Below are positions 19,630 to 30,809 of a DNA stretch of 64,000 bases, in pieces. Numbering within the stretch: the stretch's first letter is position 1; every line of letters begins with the position of its first letter. The notes beneath the pieces are model-generated. The model saw only the letters and a program-made list of their open reading frames with translations, did not search any database and was not told the origin of the DNA. The translations under genes were made by a program, and so were the position numbers. This DNA comes from Biscogniauxia marginata (Eukaryota; Ascomycota; Sordariomycetes; Xylariales; Xylariaceae): NCBI GenBank assembly GCA_022695795.1, contig MU404173.1:60883-124882 (forward strand), in the 5' to 3' direction.

Positions 19630-20405
19630 TTTGTCTAGTGCTGCTGCAATGCGACGATGTAGGGTGCAGAGGAGAACGAAGGTGAACAAATGGAAAGAAG
19701 ATGCTTGGTGGCTGCAGGGAAAGAATGGCAGGAAATATTCCCTAGTCAAGGAAGGATTGATATATAGAAAACACCGTGGGAGGTATTCGCCAGGCTGTGA
19801 TTGATTTGTGGCCCTTTGTGAGGTTGACAGACTGGACGGAGCTTGGAGAGGGAGTGTTTGCTGCTACATGTGACGATGCATGATTGGATGTAGTTATTGT
19901 TTGGGGAGAGCTGCTGGAAGGAGGTCTGCCTCGGTGTAGCACCGCTTCTATTTAAGGCCATTTATAAGTACCTATGTACCACTTCATTGTCACCGCTCCT
20001 AGTTGCGCTACCACTATGGTGAATGGATGGGACCCACTTATACGGGCGAATGAGGCTATTCAGATGGTCATTGTCGCAGTGAATGGTACCTCGAGTATGG
20101 TGGACAGTTACTACCTACCTCATAACATCTGTACACAAAACCCCTATATATTCTTCTATTCTAACGAGGAACCTTTCCTTCCTCGTGCATACTTTTTTTA
20201 TTTTAAATATGATGGAGATTACCAGTCCTCTCGTCCTAAAGCTACATGTATTGCATTGCGTGACATTATTGTTGTAAGTTATCTGGGCTAAAACTAAGGA
20301 GTTACTGATGTGTTTGGCTGCTTTTTATGCATCATAATCGCATTATTTTACAATCTCCCAGGTATCAGCAATGTCAACCCAACCAGATACCCATGTACTA
20401 TCCGA
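19630..20405. other. promoter region of the rhodopsin-like gene; 3' flank of P450 remnant
   Basis: About 0.8 kb. The right part is AT-rich and has no coding frame; short frames at 19742-19961 and 19974-20291 lack any motif. Confidence 0.45.
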
Positions 20406-21866
20406 CTATGGGCTCTTAGACAGCAAATCGTGACAGAAGTCGTCTCGCGGTCGAAATACTAAATAAGGGCCGTCATGAGTAGAAGCAAAGACGTCGAAGA
20501 GCTGGAACTCATCCGCTCGATCTCGACCGGCACCGATGTAGCCCAGCTTTCCTGGCGCGACTTCAAAGTCGAAATACCAAAGGGTTTTGGTCATGGCTAG
20601 ACTGAACTCCAGATAAGCCATAGCCTTGCCTGCACACCCTCGGTATTCGATTGAGAAGGGGACAAAGGCATCATGCATTACTCTCTTTCGGCCATCGTCT
20701 GATACGTCATCTGATAATCATCGCTCGGGCTTATAAGCAAACGGGTCGGGAAAGTATTCCTCGTTGTGGTGCAAGGTATATATGTTCATCCCCACTTGTG
20801 TGCCGCGTGGTATAAAGTGCCCATCGACAAACAGGGGGGAATTATCCGTTTCGGATTGCTCTCTCCATAATGTGCCTGCCACTAGCGGGGACATCCTCAA
20901 CGCCTCGTCGATGCAGGCGCGAAGGTATCGACAACTCGCGAGCCGGGGACCGCCTCGGAGCTCGGTACTGCTGGGAAATGTCGTTCTAATTTCGCGGCAC
21001 AGCTTGGTGTAGCATTCTGTGTTTCTTGACAAGTAGAAGAACAAAGCCGATAAGCCCGTGGCAACCTTATCTCCACCTGTTTTAAGTTTACAACTCATTA
21101 GTGGTAGGGATCACGAATCGACTACATATATATATATCACCTGCTAGGAAGAAGAACAACGCTTCGGCCCAGATTTCGCTGGCTCGGATCTCTTGCGCAT
21201 CGACAGCATCGGCAGCCATCGAGTAGAGATCATGCCTGGCGTTTTTATCCTCGGCAACCCGCGAATTGACAAGATGCTCTATCGTCTTCTGGTATCTCAT
21301 CCGTCTCTGCCGTGCATCAGTGAATAAGTGGAATACCTAATTTACGCGTAGCCGCTTTAGTAAGGGAAATTGCATCTGTGTGTTCTGAAAGTAGTTCACG
21401 GCTGGAATACCATCCCTGATGTGATGATTTGTTGCTGCAGTCTGAGTATTAAGCGGATAACCAAAGGCAAGGAGGCAAACAATATCGAGGCCAAGACTTT
21501 TTGCCAGAGGTGTCATGTTTAAAGGACGGGGTGCCTCGGAATTTTGAGTCGACTGGAGGAGCTGCTGGATGAAGATATCGATTTGCTCCATGGTGGGCTC
21601 AAATATTCGCATAGAGCGTTCCGAGACAACCTGGACGATTAATTTACGCTTTACTCTATGCGATGGTTGATCAATGACGTTGAAAACACAGTAATTCGGC
21701 GGATTTACTGTGACCAAGCACGCGTGCGATTTGACAATCCTGTCGCTGTCGTATATACCTGGCTCTGTTTAGTCCTATAGGTCATACCAGACATGCCTTA
21801 CGAACCATGCAATTCCCTCAGTGTACTGAACACTAGCTTGTTCGGGCCGTGTCTTATTATAGGTCC
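20406..21866 (-). pseudogene. cytochrome P450 (CYP65-like), inactivated
   Basis: Leftward pieces in order: GPIIRHGPNKLVFSTLREL, DQPSHRVKRKLIVQVVSERS, PLAKSLGLDIVCLLAFGYPL, the I-helix LAGGDKVATGLSALFFYLSR, the ExxR helix IDEALRMSP, YFPDPFAYKPER and the haem loop PFSIEYRGCAGKAM. Damage is clear: TGA at 20718-20720 replaces the Trp of the PERW motif, TAG at 21337-21339 interrupts LLKRLRVN (a 39 nt intron could remove it, but that would be unusually short), the conserved Thr after AGGD is Lys, and the Gly of FSIGYRGC is Glu. The N-terminal membrane anchor is not found. Introns can still be traced, for example 21087-21140 region with TA repeats. Similar P450s oxidise polyketide or terpene intermediates at the ER. 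Confidence 0.85.
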
Positions 21867-21869
21867 TAC

Positions 21870-23183
21870 AGAGCCCGAGAGGCATCAGGGTCGGGCTCAC
21901 GTTTCATGAAGTTTGCGACTACGAACACGGCATACCATATTTCAAATGATCATGTCTGGTGACAGTGTGCAAGCGCATCCGAAGCGCGTAATATGTCCCG
22001 TACCAATCCGAAAATTTGGCGATCAAGGGCCCTGGGTAGCGGCTCAAGGGATGAAGAGTAACCCGGTAGATAAATATAAAGGCGATCTTTCAATACGTTG
22101 GCAAGCCCGAGAACATGTTTCAGAGGGTGAGAAATATTCGTACATATGTGAGTAGGGCTAAGGCAAGATATGCCCAGTGGCAGTGAGAATACTAAATGGA
22201 CTCATGTTCGATGTTGTCGGTTTCATGACAAAAGATGACCATTAAAGGGGACCGATGGGCGTGATAGTGTGCATGTTAATAACAGGTGTCCTATAACATT
22301 CATTAATCAGTGTCTAGATTAGGTAGTTATGTAAGGGATAGGGACGACGCAGTGATGAAACTTGAACCCCCCTCATGTAGGTAGTTATGCAGTTATTTTA
22401 CAAGAAATTTGAGATAACAAATCAAAACTAAAGCTATTACCGCTGATCCATGATTATGTCATACGATTCCACAATGCGTATAGCCTCACATCCATTCATC
22501 AACGGCTATGCTCTCCCAATATCCTGCTGTCCAGTCCTTTCAACGGTGTCAGTTAAAACCTGTGGATGCTGATGCAAGTGTTGGAAAAGACCCATGCTAT
22601 ATTCATCATCATGACTTTCGCAAAGCATGAAACTGGTAGTCTAGAGAACACCAAGCCCATTGCTTACTGCGAGTTTTGCTTGACTAGATCCAACGACAAT
22701 GGTCTATACGTGATAGCTTAGATTAGAAGAAGCATATTCTCGTTCATTTTGTGGCGTAATCAAAGTGATGGATTGCAACTATTTGCTCTATCCTCACATG
22801 TTAGCTGTTGGTACGGTCTCTTTCGAGGAACACGGGGACAGACTGAACTAACTAATCTTCCAACCCTGGTAACAGCCCGACAGCCCGGTACGCATATTCA
22901 TAGGCTGTCGAGCCTGTAAATCTCCACTCCCTCTTTCTTTATTCCTCTCGTTATTTTATACCACCCGCGTTTTCCATCAAGGAAATCTTCACTGCGGATG
23001 TGCCATCGCCTCCTTACTGGATATGCTAATCGTGTCGGGTAGGCGGGGCAAGCTCATCGGGCGCGAGGTACTATAACCCAGGGCGATTTAAATTATCCTT
23101 GCGCACAATTCTGCTGCACCTGATAGAAGTCTTGAAAAGCATCAACGTTAAACCTCTTACGAATATCTCCTGGATTCTTCAAC
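21870..23183. other. gene-free interval
   Basis: About 1.3 kb in which the missing P450 N-terminus should lie but cannot be recognised. An 80-codon frame at 21913 has no motif. A CT-rich patch near 22920-22960 may belong to the promoter of the next ORF. Confidence 0.4.
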
Positions 23184-23540
23184 ATGGAGGTTGGTCAGCA
23201 GGTCTCGGCGGCACAGCAACTTGAGCAGCAGTGGCAGCAGCATCATGAGATGACCCGTACAGCGATGAAAAATGATTTCGAAATTGAAATCATTCTTCCT
23301 AGCGATACGGACATCTTCGTCAGTCCAATGTTGGCATTTTTATACCACCGAGCAAAAGGAAATACACAAGAATACAACACAGTGAGTTTTTGGATGGAGC
23401 TTCTCAGACGACTATTCTACCAGAACCGCATATATAATATTGCTCCCGAATTCTCTTCCGATGGATCTCTACGACGGGTTGATATAGTCCAGAGGGCATT
23501 AAACCTGAATCAAATCACCCTGACTTACCAAAAAAAATGA
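23184..23540 (+). CDS. hypothetical protein, 118 aa
   Basis: The ATG at 23184 follows a pyrimidine/adenine leader (TTCAACATGG) that suits fungal initiation. The product begins MEVGQQVSAAQQLEQQWQQ, a Gln-rich helix, followed by a possibly folded segment with FVSPMLAFLYHRAKG and FWMELLRRLFYQNRIY. No family is recognised. It could be a small independent gene or the first exon of something decayed; no good donor site extends it. Low confidence that it is expressed. Confidence 0.35.
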   Translation: MEVGQQVSAAQQLEQQWQQHHEMTRTAMKNDFEIEIILPSDTDIFVSPMLAFLYHRAKGNTQEYNTVSFWMELLRRLFYQNRIYNIAPEFSSDGSLRRVDIVQRALNLNQITLTYQKK

Positions 23541-23793
23541 ACGGTGTGGCAGTGCAATTTGTGACTGGTGAGGCTGAGCTCACTCGTCGTAAGGCAAACA
23601 GTAGCTTTTTCTAGATATGGATCGGATCCCTGAGAATATATCACCCTTTACCGTTTGTATCTAATTGTCTGGAATCACTACATCACCTACCTAACACGCC
23701 CTTTTCAATTCAATATTACTCTTCTTATTTAAGTCTACATAAATTTATTTCTCCTAGCTTATCAACTCAATCAATCAAGGTGCGGGCAACATA

Positions 23794-25780
23794 ATGGACA
23801 GCTCGGGATGTTACATACCAACACAATGCGTTGCCCCCCGATGCCGACTATGCCTGTTTAGCATATCAAAGAACGAATCTATTATCGCTGGTAAGTATGA
23901 AAGAAAACGGGCAAGAGAAATTGTCTGACAGAAGCAGTGACAGAAGCCGGCTCTAAAACTGCTGAGTTTCCTTATCCGAACTCTAATAATTTCACGGACA
24001 GTGGCCTGCGACTGAAGCTTGCTCCATGCCGAGCTCTGTGTTCTCACCCCAATGGTCTTGTTATCGGTTATCACTCAAAATGCTTTTCATTTGCATCCCG
24101 CTCAAAGTATTTATCATTGGCATCTTCTTTCAAACCGTTCCTTCGAGCGACAGAGTACTCGTTTGAACCTCCAGAATCGGAACAAAGCAGACGGCGCACT
24201 CGTATTCAGATGATAATGGATGCGAAGCTGGATGCCATTTATATGAAATTTCCAACAGAAATATGTTCGATAATCAATGAGCACCTAGACCAATCCTATG
24301 AGGACCGAGTTCGCCATTGGGCGATAACAACAACGGCAATTACATTAGAGCGGGCCCTCTCTGGCCGCTTTGGGTATCACGCTCTTGTTAATACCAACTC
24401 GAGCATATGGGCTCAGTATGTCTACTTGGATGGCATTCAATACATTTCGGCCCTATCGAACATCCCAGAGGGCGATACCAACGCCTGCGTCCTGGACATA
24501 GGCAAAGCACAGCTCATTGACACACTTTATGTGCTAGAAGACCATTTAGGTGTCAGGCAGATAATATTTGCCAGATCTGAGGACATTATAGAGGTGCCAT
24601 GCGTTAACGATGGGGTACGAGGAACATGGTGGCAGACTATTTCTACTTCCTCTAAAGCATTGCAGGTAGAGTCTGATGTGAGTTACGCATCTCTCCCTCC
24701 TTATCGCACTATAGACCTATACTAAAGTTCCATTAAGGGATTTAAACTCCGATGCATCACTACTACTACTCTAACTGAATCGCACCATGTCACTTTATGG
24801 TCGGCTCCCATGCCACAACATCAAATAGACCTTCTTCATTTTCATAGTATTCTTCCACCAAACTCCGGCCTGACGAGTCCCAAGACGCTCCGAATGGCCT
24901 CACTAAAGTCTAATAGCGACGAAATTACAGGATATTCTGGCTGTTGGAACGGTCGTATTATTTCTCTTCATGCTCATTCGGAAGGAGAAGACATGTCATT
25001 CTATCGTAGTTCAGACATTCGTCTCAGGAATGCAGCCTGGATCTACACACCACTCGACTCTGGTGAAACTATCGTGTCCCTGTGGCGACGATGTGGAAAA
25101 TGGCAGCACTATGTTCCTTTAACGGTAATACTTCTGCTACCCGTTGAGCTATTCGATCTAACTTCTCGTCACAGTTCCAAACCAACAAGGGTCGGGTTGC
25201 TACAATCGGACCATATGCGGAGTCTGGTCGGTTTGCGGCCCGCCATACGACGCGGGTTTTCACCGCTCCAGAAGGGGCAACTCGAATTTACTTCGACGAC
25301 TCACCTATTGGAATTAGCCGATTAGCAACTAGTTCGCCTGCCGAAGAAGGGCCAGCGCCATCCCAAAATGCCTCCTCTTCACGTCCCTTTGGGACGTGCA
25401 TAACTGAATTTATCTACACGTCCGCTTTTTTGCACAACGTCGCCGAGGTTATACCTTGCCGACAGCGGTACGGGACTTCCTCACGAATAACAGGTCTTCT
25501 TATTTGTTACTCTGATAAAAGTCGGGCATGCGTCGGGGAATTCCGACTAGATAGTGTTGCTGCGACGTTACAAGTCGGCAGTTCTCCAAAGCTATATCTA
25601 GGGTTTGCCCGCACAGAATTCACATATCCACACGTAGTGAGGATGGAGTTATTTCCACCGGAAGATGGGGGATCGTTGGAGTGGCTCGAATTGCCCTGGG
25701 AAGGAAAACTAGAGTGGTGGTTTTCTTATTGGGAATGCCAGATCTGTCACGGTGACAAAAGAAGTCCGGGGGTACGATGA
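23794..25780 (+). CDS. ascomycete protein of unknown function, 609 aa, with terminal Cys pairs
   Basis: Four exons (23794-23890, 23938-24677, 24738-25124, 25175-25780) join in phase. Exon 1 supplies a Cys-rich head (CRLCLF and nearby Cys). At about residue 115 a stretch FPTEICSIINEHL resembles an F-box-type LP..I helix, weakly. The middle and end have repeated beta-type segments, such as SLWRRCGKWQHY, NKGRVATIGPY, TRIYFDDSPIG and ITGLLICYSDKSRACVGEF; the protein ends with CQICHGDKRSPGVR, a second CxxC. The layout recalls a family of large fungal hypothetical proteins whose repeats end in phrases like 'GRVATIGPY', but I cannot name a function. Introns are 47, 60 and 50 nt with canonical borders. 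It looks intact, unlike its neighbours. Confidence 0.7.
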
Positions 25781-26109
25781 TAGAGAAGATTCAGTGACTT
25801 ACAAAAAGACTTGTTTTCTATTTCCACTTTCAGCTTGTATGGCCAGCTTAACCCCCTAACAGATTAACGACGTTTGCATGAAAATATTGTAATATAAAGA
25901 GACCATCGAAACTAAATAATGAATATACAAAGCTTTTTAAATGATATAATTGAAACCCGGTTTTAACTAGTTAATTTAACATCTCTTAAAAATTGCCTTT
26001 TATAATAAAAACAAGACTTTTACCTAAGATATTATGCGGGTAACTAATGGCCGAAAGGTTGATATTATGATACATTCTCTCTTAGAAATAGCGTATACAC
26101 GGCATTATA
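25781..26109. other. AT-rich spacer
   Basis: About 330 bp, notably AT-rich (25870-26060), between the orphan gene and the ACP remnant. Nothing else is seen. Confidence 0.45.
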
Positions 26110-26567
26110 ATGCCTAGCCCTTTATACCTAGAGATAGGTAAGGCCGATATTATCACGAATTCTGAGCTTACAGTAGCGATCTTGGCACAAGTTATCAGCC
26201 TTTTTCTTGACGTGGACTCATATAATTCCACCGCGTCCAAGCCGGCTCTATCAGTGAACTCATATTGGCCACAACAGGCCCAAACCCGATCTGCCGTCGT
26301 AGTCAACTCACTGGCAACCAGTCCGGGTTTTGGGTACCCCCCTGGGAGGATGTCGAGCCGCCGATGGACTTCCTACTTGACTACGGGATGGACTCACCAA
26401 TGGCGGTCGAGCTACGCGAATTGACCAGAAAGCAATTCCAGGCCATCGTAGCTGTCTTTAATATCATGAGCGACACGACTGTTTCGGAAATCGGCATGCT
26501 GGTTATGGAAAGGTTGACATATCCCGACTGGAGTCAACCAGTGCGAAGCATATTTGATGCAGACTAG
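26110..26567 (+). pseudogene. acyl-carrier-protein end of a polyketide synthase, remnant
   Basis: In one frame the segment DFLLDYGMDSPMAVELREL followed by FQAIVAVFNIMSDTTVSEIG and a stop at 26567 reproduces the phosphopantetheine-carrier domain at the C-terminus of fungal polyketide synthases: the Ser of GMDS is where the cofactor attaches, and VELR..........VAVF.I is the usual second half. Just upstream, another frame (26152-26245) gives an ACP-like first helix, ILAQVISLFLDVDSYNS, so a frameshift separates the two halves. Nothing of KS, AT or reductase domains is found to the left. The remnant lies near the P450 and hydrolase remnants. The type of synthase cannot be told. Confidence 0.6.
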
Positions 26568-27160
26568 AATAAGAATGATGTATTGTTGATAGTCTGTATG
26601 CCAATTAGCTCGATCAAGGCAAGAATCATGCTGCCCATAGCTATTATGGGTAGAAAGACGGCAATAAAGCAGCTACAAAGTGAATACCAGTCCAATTTAT
26701 TCACTGGGTGGGTACTTGAGGTATGTTGCCTATTGTGCCAAGCTCGCCATTGAATACTACCTAGGTTGTTGGTGATACAACCTAGGTACCTACGTGCTTA
26801 AAATGGTTAAAGTTTAAGTACATTTAAGTAAAGAGGTATAAGTAGGTACCTAGGTAATAAAGATACCTATCATGCCCTTTGTATAAGATGTTGCCAAGTA
26901 GCTACGATCACCAAGTTGCACGGTGTTTGTAGGATGAGATTGCCAAGAAAGCAATTAAGCACCAAATCGGGTTAGGAGTCTAAACCTTAAATCGCGTCAT
27001 ATGATACCGCGTTTGGCACGTGTGGGATGTACCTTACCTCTCTTTGTTGGAGTCTCTTTTTAACTAAGGTAGGAGGTACCTAAACTTATAAGTCGAGCCC
27101 TGGCATCTTTTCCACTTCCTCACCGGCAGAACGCGAGATGCAACACCACGAAGTTACACC
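26568..27160. other. intergenic rich in TACCTAGGTA motifs
   Basis: About 0.6 kb upstream of the BRCT gene. At 26758-26862 and 27065-27085 the sequence repeats CCTAGGTACCTA, GTAGGTACCTAGG and similar palindromic forms. No coding frame. Confidence 0.5.
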
Positions 27161-30100
27161 ATGGCTCGCAGAGGAGCGAGGTCCATTGTTGCCGCCGAAA
27201 AGCGAGCTCTCGCCGGCGACAACGAGAGCCAAGACAGCCAGGCGGCATTAGTGAGTCTGATGATTCTACACGGAGTTGGTGTGGTGAGTACATCAAGTGC
27301 GAAACTGGACATTTTTCAATCCTTGTCGTGGTGACAGATCACTACAATTCAATTCTGGTGCTGTCTGCAACCCTCCATTGACTAACCACTGGGTGCAAAT
27401 AAACAGTACAGCAGTTCGCCCGCACGAGACGACCTGCCACGACAAATAGAAGGTATAATTAATGAAATTAACTGCTCGTACCCCGAATAAATACCTATAG
27501 AGATACCAGTATCTAACAACTTTATGCAGTATTAAAAGAGAAAACCACGAGGCCTACCACTTCGCACCCCGTCGGAGATCCAGAAGGCGATCCATCTCCA
27601 ATTCAGGTACGTAAGCGGGCAAAAGCAGGCAATTAATGTGGCAATTAATGTGCCTGATCTGCATCTCTCCGGCATACAATACAGCTGCTGCAAGGATGGC
27701 ACTGACAACATCGAAATGCTAGCACCCCCAAAACCAAGACCAAGACGCGTCAGACGCGCTCCCCAATCCGACTTGTCAGCTCGATGCTGCGGCAAACTCT
27801 CCCGCCAGGCAGTCAACCAACCATTCCCATCGACGAAAACTGTCGGCGCCGCCGTCTCCGCGATCTCCCCTCAATCGGGAACCAGATGAGGACGTCCATC
27901 CACTCATACAGCCCATTTCGCACGATGCCGCGGCAACCTCGACTTTGGAACCTCCTCGCCCACTAAGCAGAAACGATGCGCCTCCGCAACTCAGATCATC
28001 AAGCGCCCCCCTGAGGAAGAACAAGACGCACAAAATGTCTTCCCAATCGCCAACCCAGTCGAATGAGGACCGCAGCTACGAGCAGTACACCAATGATGCA
28101 TCGCAACCGCAGTCGACCCAAAGCAGCAGCCTGCACGAGCATCGAACTCTGCTTGAGCATGACACCGGCTTCCTAGACTTCAATGCCCAACTCGATCTCC
28201 CCGGCACTGCCCCCACCGAACACGACACCAATGCCGCCCACAATTTGCTTGCGAAGTCGCAAGTTACCTCCCAGCCCCCATTGGCAAATGGCGTTCACGA
28301 CACAGACACCCCTAAGACCCCGGCGATAGCCAGGTTGTTTGCCCAGGAGAACAATGAACCGCTCATGGGCCCATCGCAATTGTTTGGCCAGACGCAGTGG
28401 ACCTCGGCGATGAAGAAAGCCAGCCCTACCTCCTCGCGCCCGTCTCCCCATCTCTTCAATCACAACACCATCTCGCCAAACCCTGCCATATCCTCGCCCT
28501 TGAAAGACAGAGGCTTGAGGACTTCACCTACAGATGCGTTCATATCAAGCCCATCAGCGTTCCCGAGGTGTTCATCTCAACCGCCGGATGTTAAGACTTC
28601 TCCGATAGTGAGACACGGCCACAGAAGCGAGGATCGAAACCACACACGCGTATCCGAGTCACCTCCGGAATTAGGGGTTCACAGGGGCAGAAAGAGCCTT
28701 GAGCCCATCAGCGAATACAAGCCTTTCCGGAGGGATAGCGAGAACAGTGATAGTGTTCAGCGCCCTCATCAAGGCGATGATCAGGACTCCGATTTTGACG
28801 AGGACGTGACGGAATATCGCCGATTACGGGCAAAGTCAAAGAAAGAGCGAGCTTCTAAGTCATTTCCACCTGTCGTTATCGTTTATCCTGATTCGGACAA
28901 AGCCAATATTGAGGTTCCCTCGACAAGCCGCACGGAGCCTAGTAAAATTACACATCGCACAAGTTCGGAGCAGTACCTAGATCAATGCTACGGAAGATAC
29001 CCTGCCGATAACGATGGTTCCCAGGAAACCGTAGCAGACTCGCAAGATGTTCCAGCACAAAAAAAATCAGCTGAGGCCGCCGAAAAGGTGCCAAAGCCTT
29101 CTGACGAGACTGATGCAAAACCCAACGATAACAACGACGTTACAGCTTCGAGTGTGCCAGTCGATTCCGCAGAGTATGGGGAAACTATACCTGAGACCAG
29201 CCCTCCCGGAACTTTCGCTGAACATCCAAGATTAATTAGTGAAGTTTTGAATGATCACTCCAGCGCTACGCCTAGAGCAGCAGCATCGTCTTTGCCTGTC
29301 ATTTCTAGCAGCACGGGAATTGAGCAGGAGAAGCGGCCAGATCTGCCCAAACATGGAAATCTTGGTGGACAAGCTAGTTCGAGTTCAGTTGCTCCAGGCC
29401 CAAAACCAAACCCCGCAAGGGAGACTATCGTTCAGTCCTCGCCGTCCCTAGTCCTAGAGTCGCCACAGGAAGGTAATTTGCGCCGTTCTACCAGGCTCAA
29501 GAATATAGGCTTGCCAGTATCAACTTCACCTAACCCATCTACTCCTTCGAGCCGTAGCGCAAAGACATCAATCTTAACGACTCTTTCAACAACACCCAAC
29601 ATCACCCCGAGCACTACGGAAAACAGTGGAAATTACACCGAAGAGCATGCCTTATCACCTACCTTAGCCAAAACAAAACGTCAGGGACGCCCTCCGTCGT
29701 CGTTGTCGGGATCTTCGTCAGTGTCTAAAGCAAAAACTTATTCTCGGTCTAGGGACAGTTTTAGAAAGGCGGTGCACCAGTCACCATACACAAGTTCCGC
29801 TGATGAATTAGGAAGATCACCCTCATTAGCTTCAGGCATAGAAAGTCGAAAACCCGAACCTCGAAAGGTTAAGGTTATGAGACAATCCACTGTGAATCAG
29901 CCCTTCATCCGCGAGTCGATGCATCGACACGGAATCTTTGAAGGGATGGTGTTTGCTATCTCGTTTCAAGAGCAGCCAAAGCCCCAAAAGAATAAGGGAA
30001 AGAATACGGACAGAGACGCTGTTGAGCGGATGATTCGCCAGGAAGGCGGGAGGATCCTCCCTGACGGATTCAATGCGCTCTTCTCATTCGATTCTCTACC

Positions 30101-30809
30101 TACCACCGCTAATACTTCATCAACCTCTGTGATGTCTAATTCACTGCAACTACGTGACCAGGAGACTGGCTTTACTGCTCTCATCGCAGACCGACACTCA
30201 AGGAAGGTGAAATATATGCAGGCATTGGCTCTAGGTATCCCCTGCTTAGCACCCAGGTGGGTAACAACCTGTGTATCCAAGAAGGAAGTGGTCGACTGGT
30301 CTTCATATCTTTTATGCGCTGGACCAAGTGCCCTGCTTGGCGATGCCATCCGTTCACGCAACCTTCAACCATACGATGCCTGTACGGCCAAGTTGGTAGA
30401 TATGATTTGTCACAGACCGAAGTTATTAGAGGAGAGCAAAATCCTTCTCGTGATGAAGAAAAGCAAGAACGAGGAGAAGAGACTACCATATGTCTTTCTA
30501 GCACAGGTCCTTGGCGCATCTCTGGTGCGCGTACACAGCCTCGAGGAGGCCAGAGCGAAGCTCCGAGAGGGGGAAGTCGAAAATAAGATTTTCGACTGGG
30601 TGTACGTCGATGACCACCTACATAATGCTCAAACTGCGTTGTTCGGCCCTAGGTCAGGGGATGGAATCTCAAAGAAACGCAAGCGTCAAAGCACAAGTGT
30701 CGGAGGGAGTGATCACCCACCGAAGAGGATTAGGACTCTCAACGATGAGTTGGTAATTCAGAGCTTGATACTCGGCAGGTTGATCGAGGAGGAGGAGATG
30801 GAAGAGTAA
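27161..30809 (+). CDS. tandem-BRCT DNA-damage checkpoint protein, Rad9/Crb2-like
   Basis: Four exons (27161-27250, 27407-27452, 27530-27606, 27723-30809) give 1099 residues; the first three small exons are inferred from phase and splice signals. Residues 1-800 are disordered and rich in SQ/TQ sites and proline-directed sites (RTSPTD, SSPLKDRG, SQLFGQTQW), as in Rad9/Crb2/53BP1 checkpoint mediators phosphorylated by ATR/ATM and CDK. Two BRCT repeats follow: one starting HGIFEGMVFAISF near 805 and closing RWVTTCVSKKEVVDW near 916, another from SKILLVMKKS near 973 to FDWVYVDD near 1028. Such repeats bind phosphorylated H2A and support Chk1 activation. No Tudor domain, expected before the BRCTs in Crb2, is visible. 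Alternative: another fungal BRCT protein. Confidence 0.75.
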
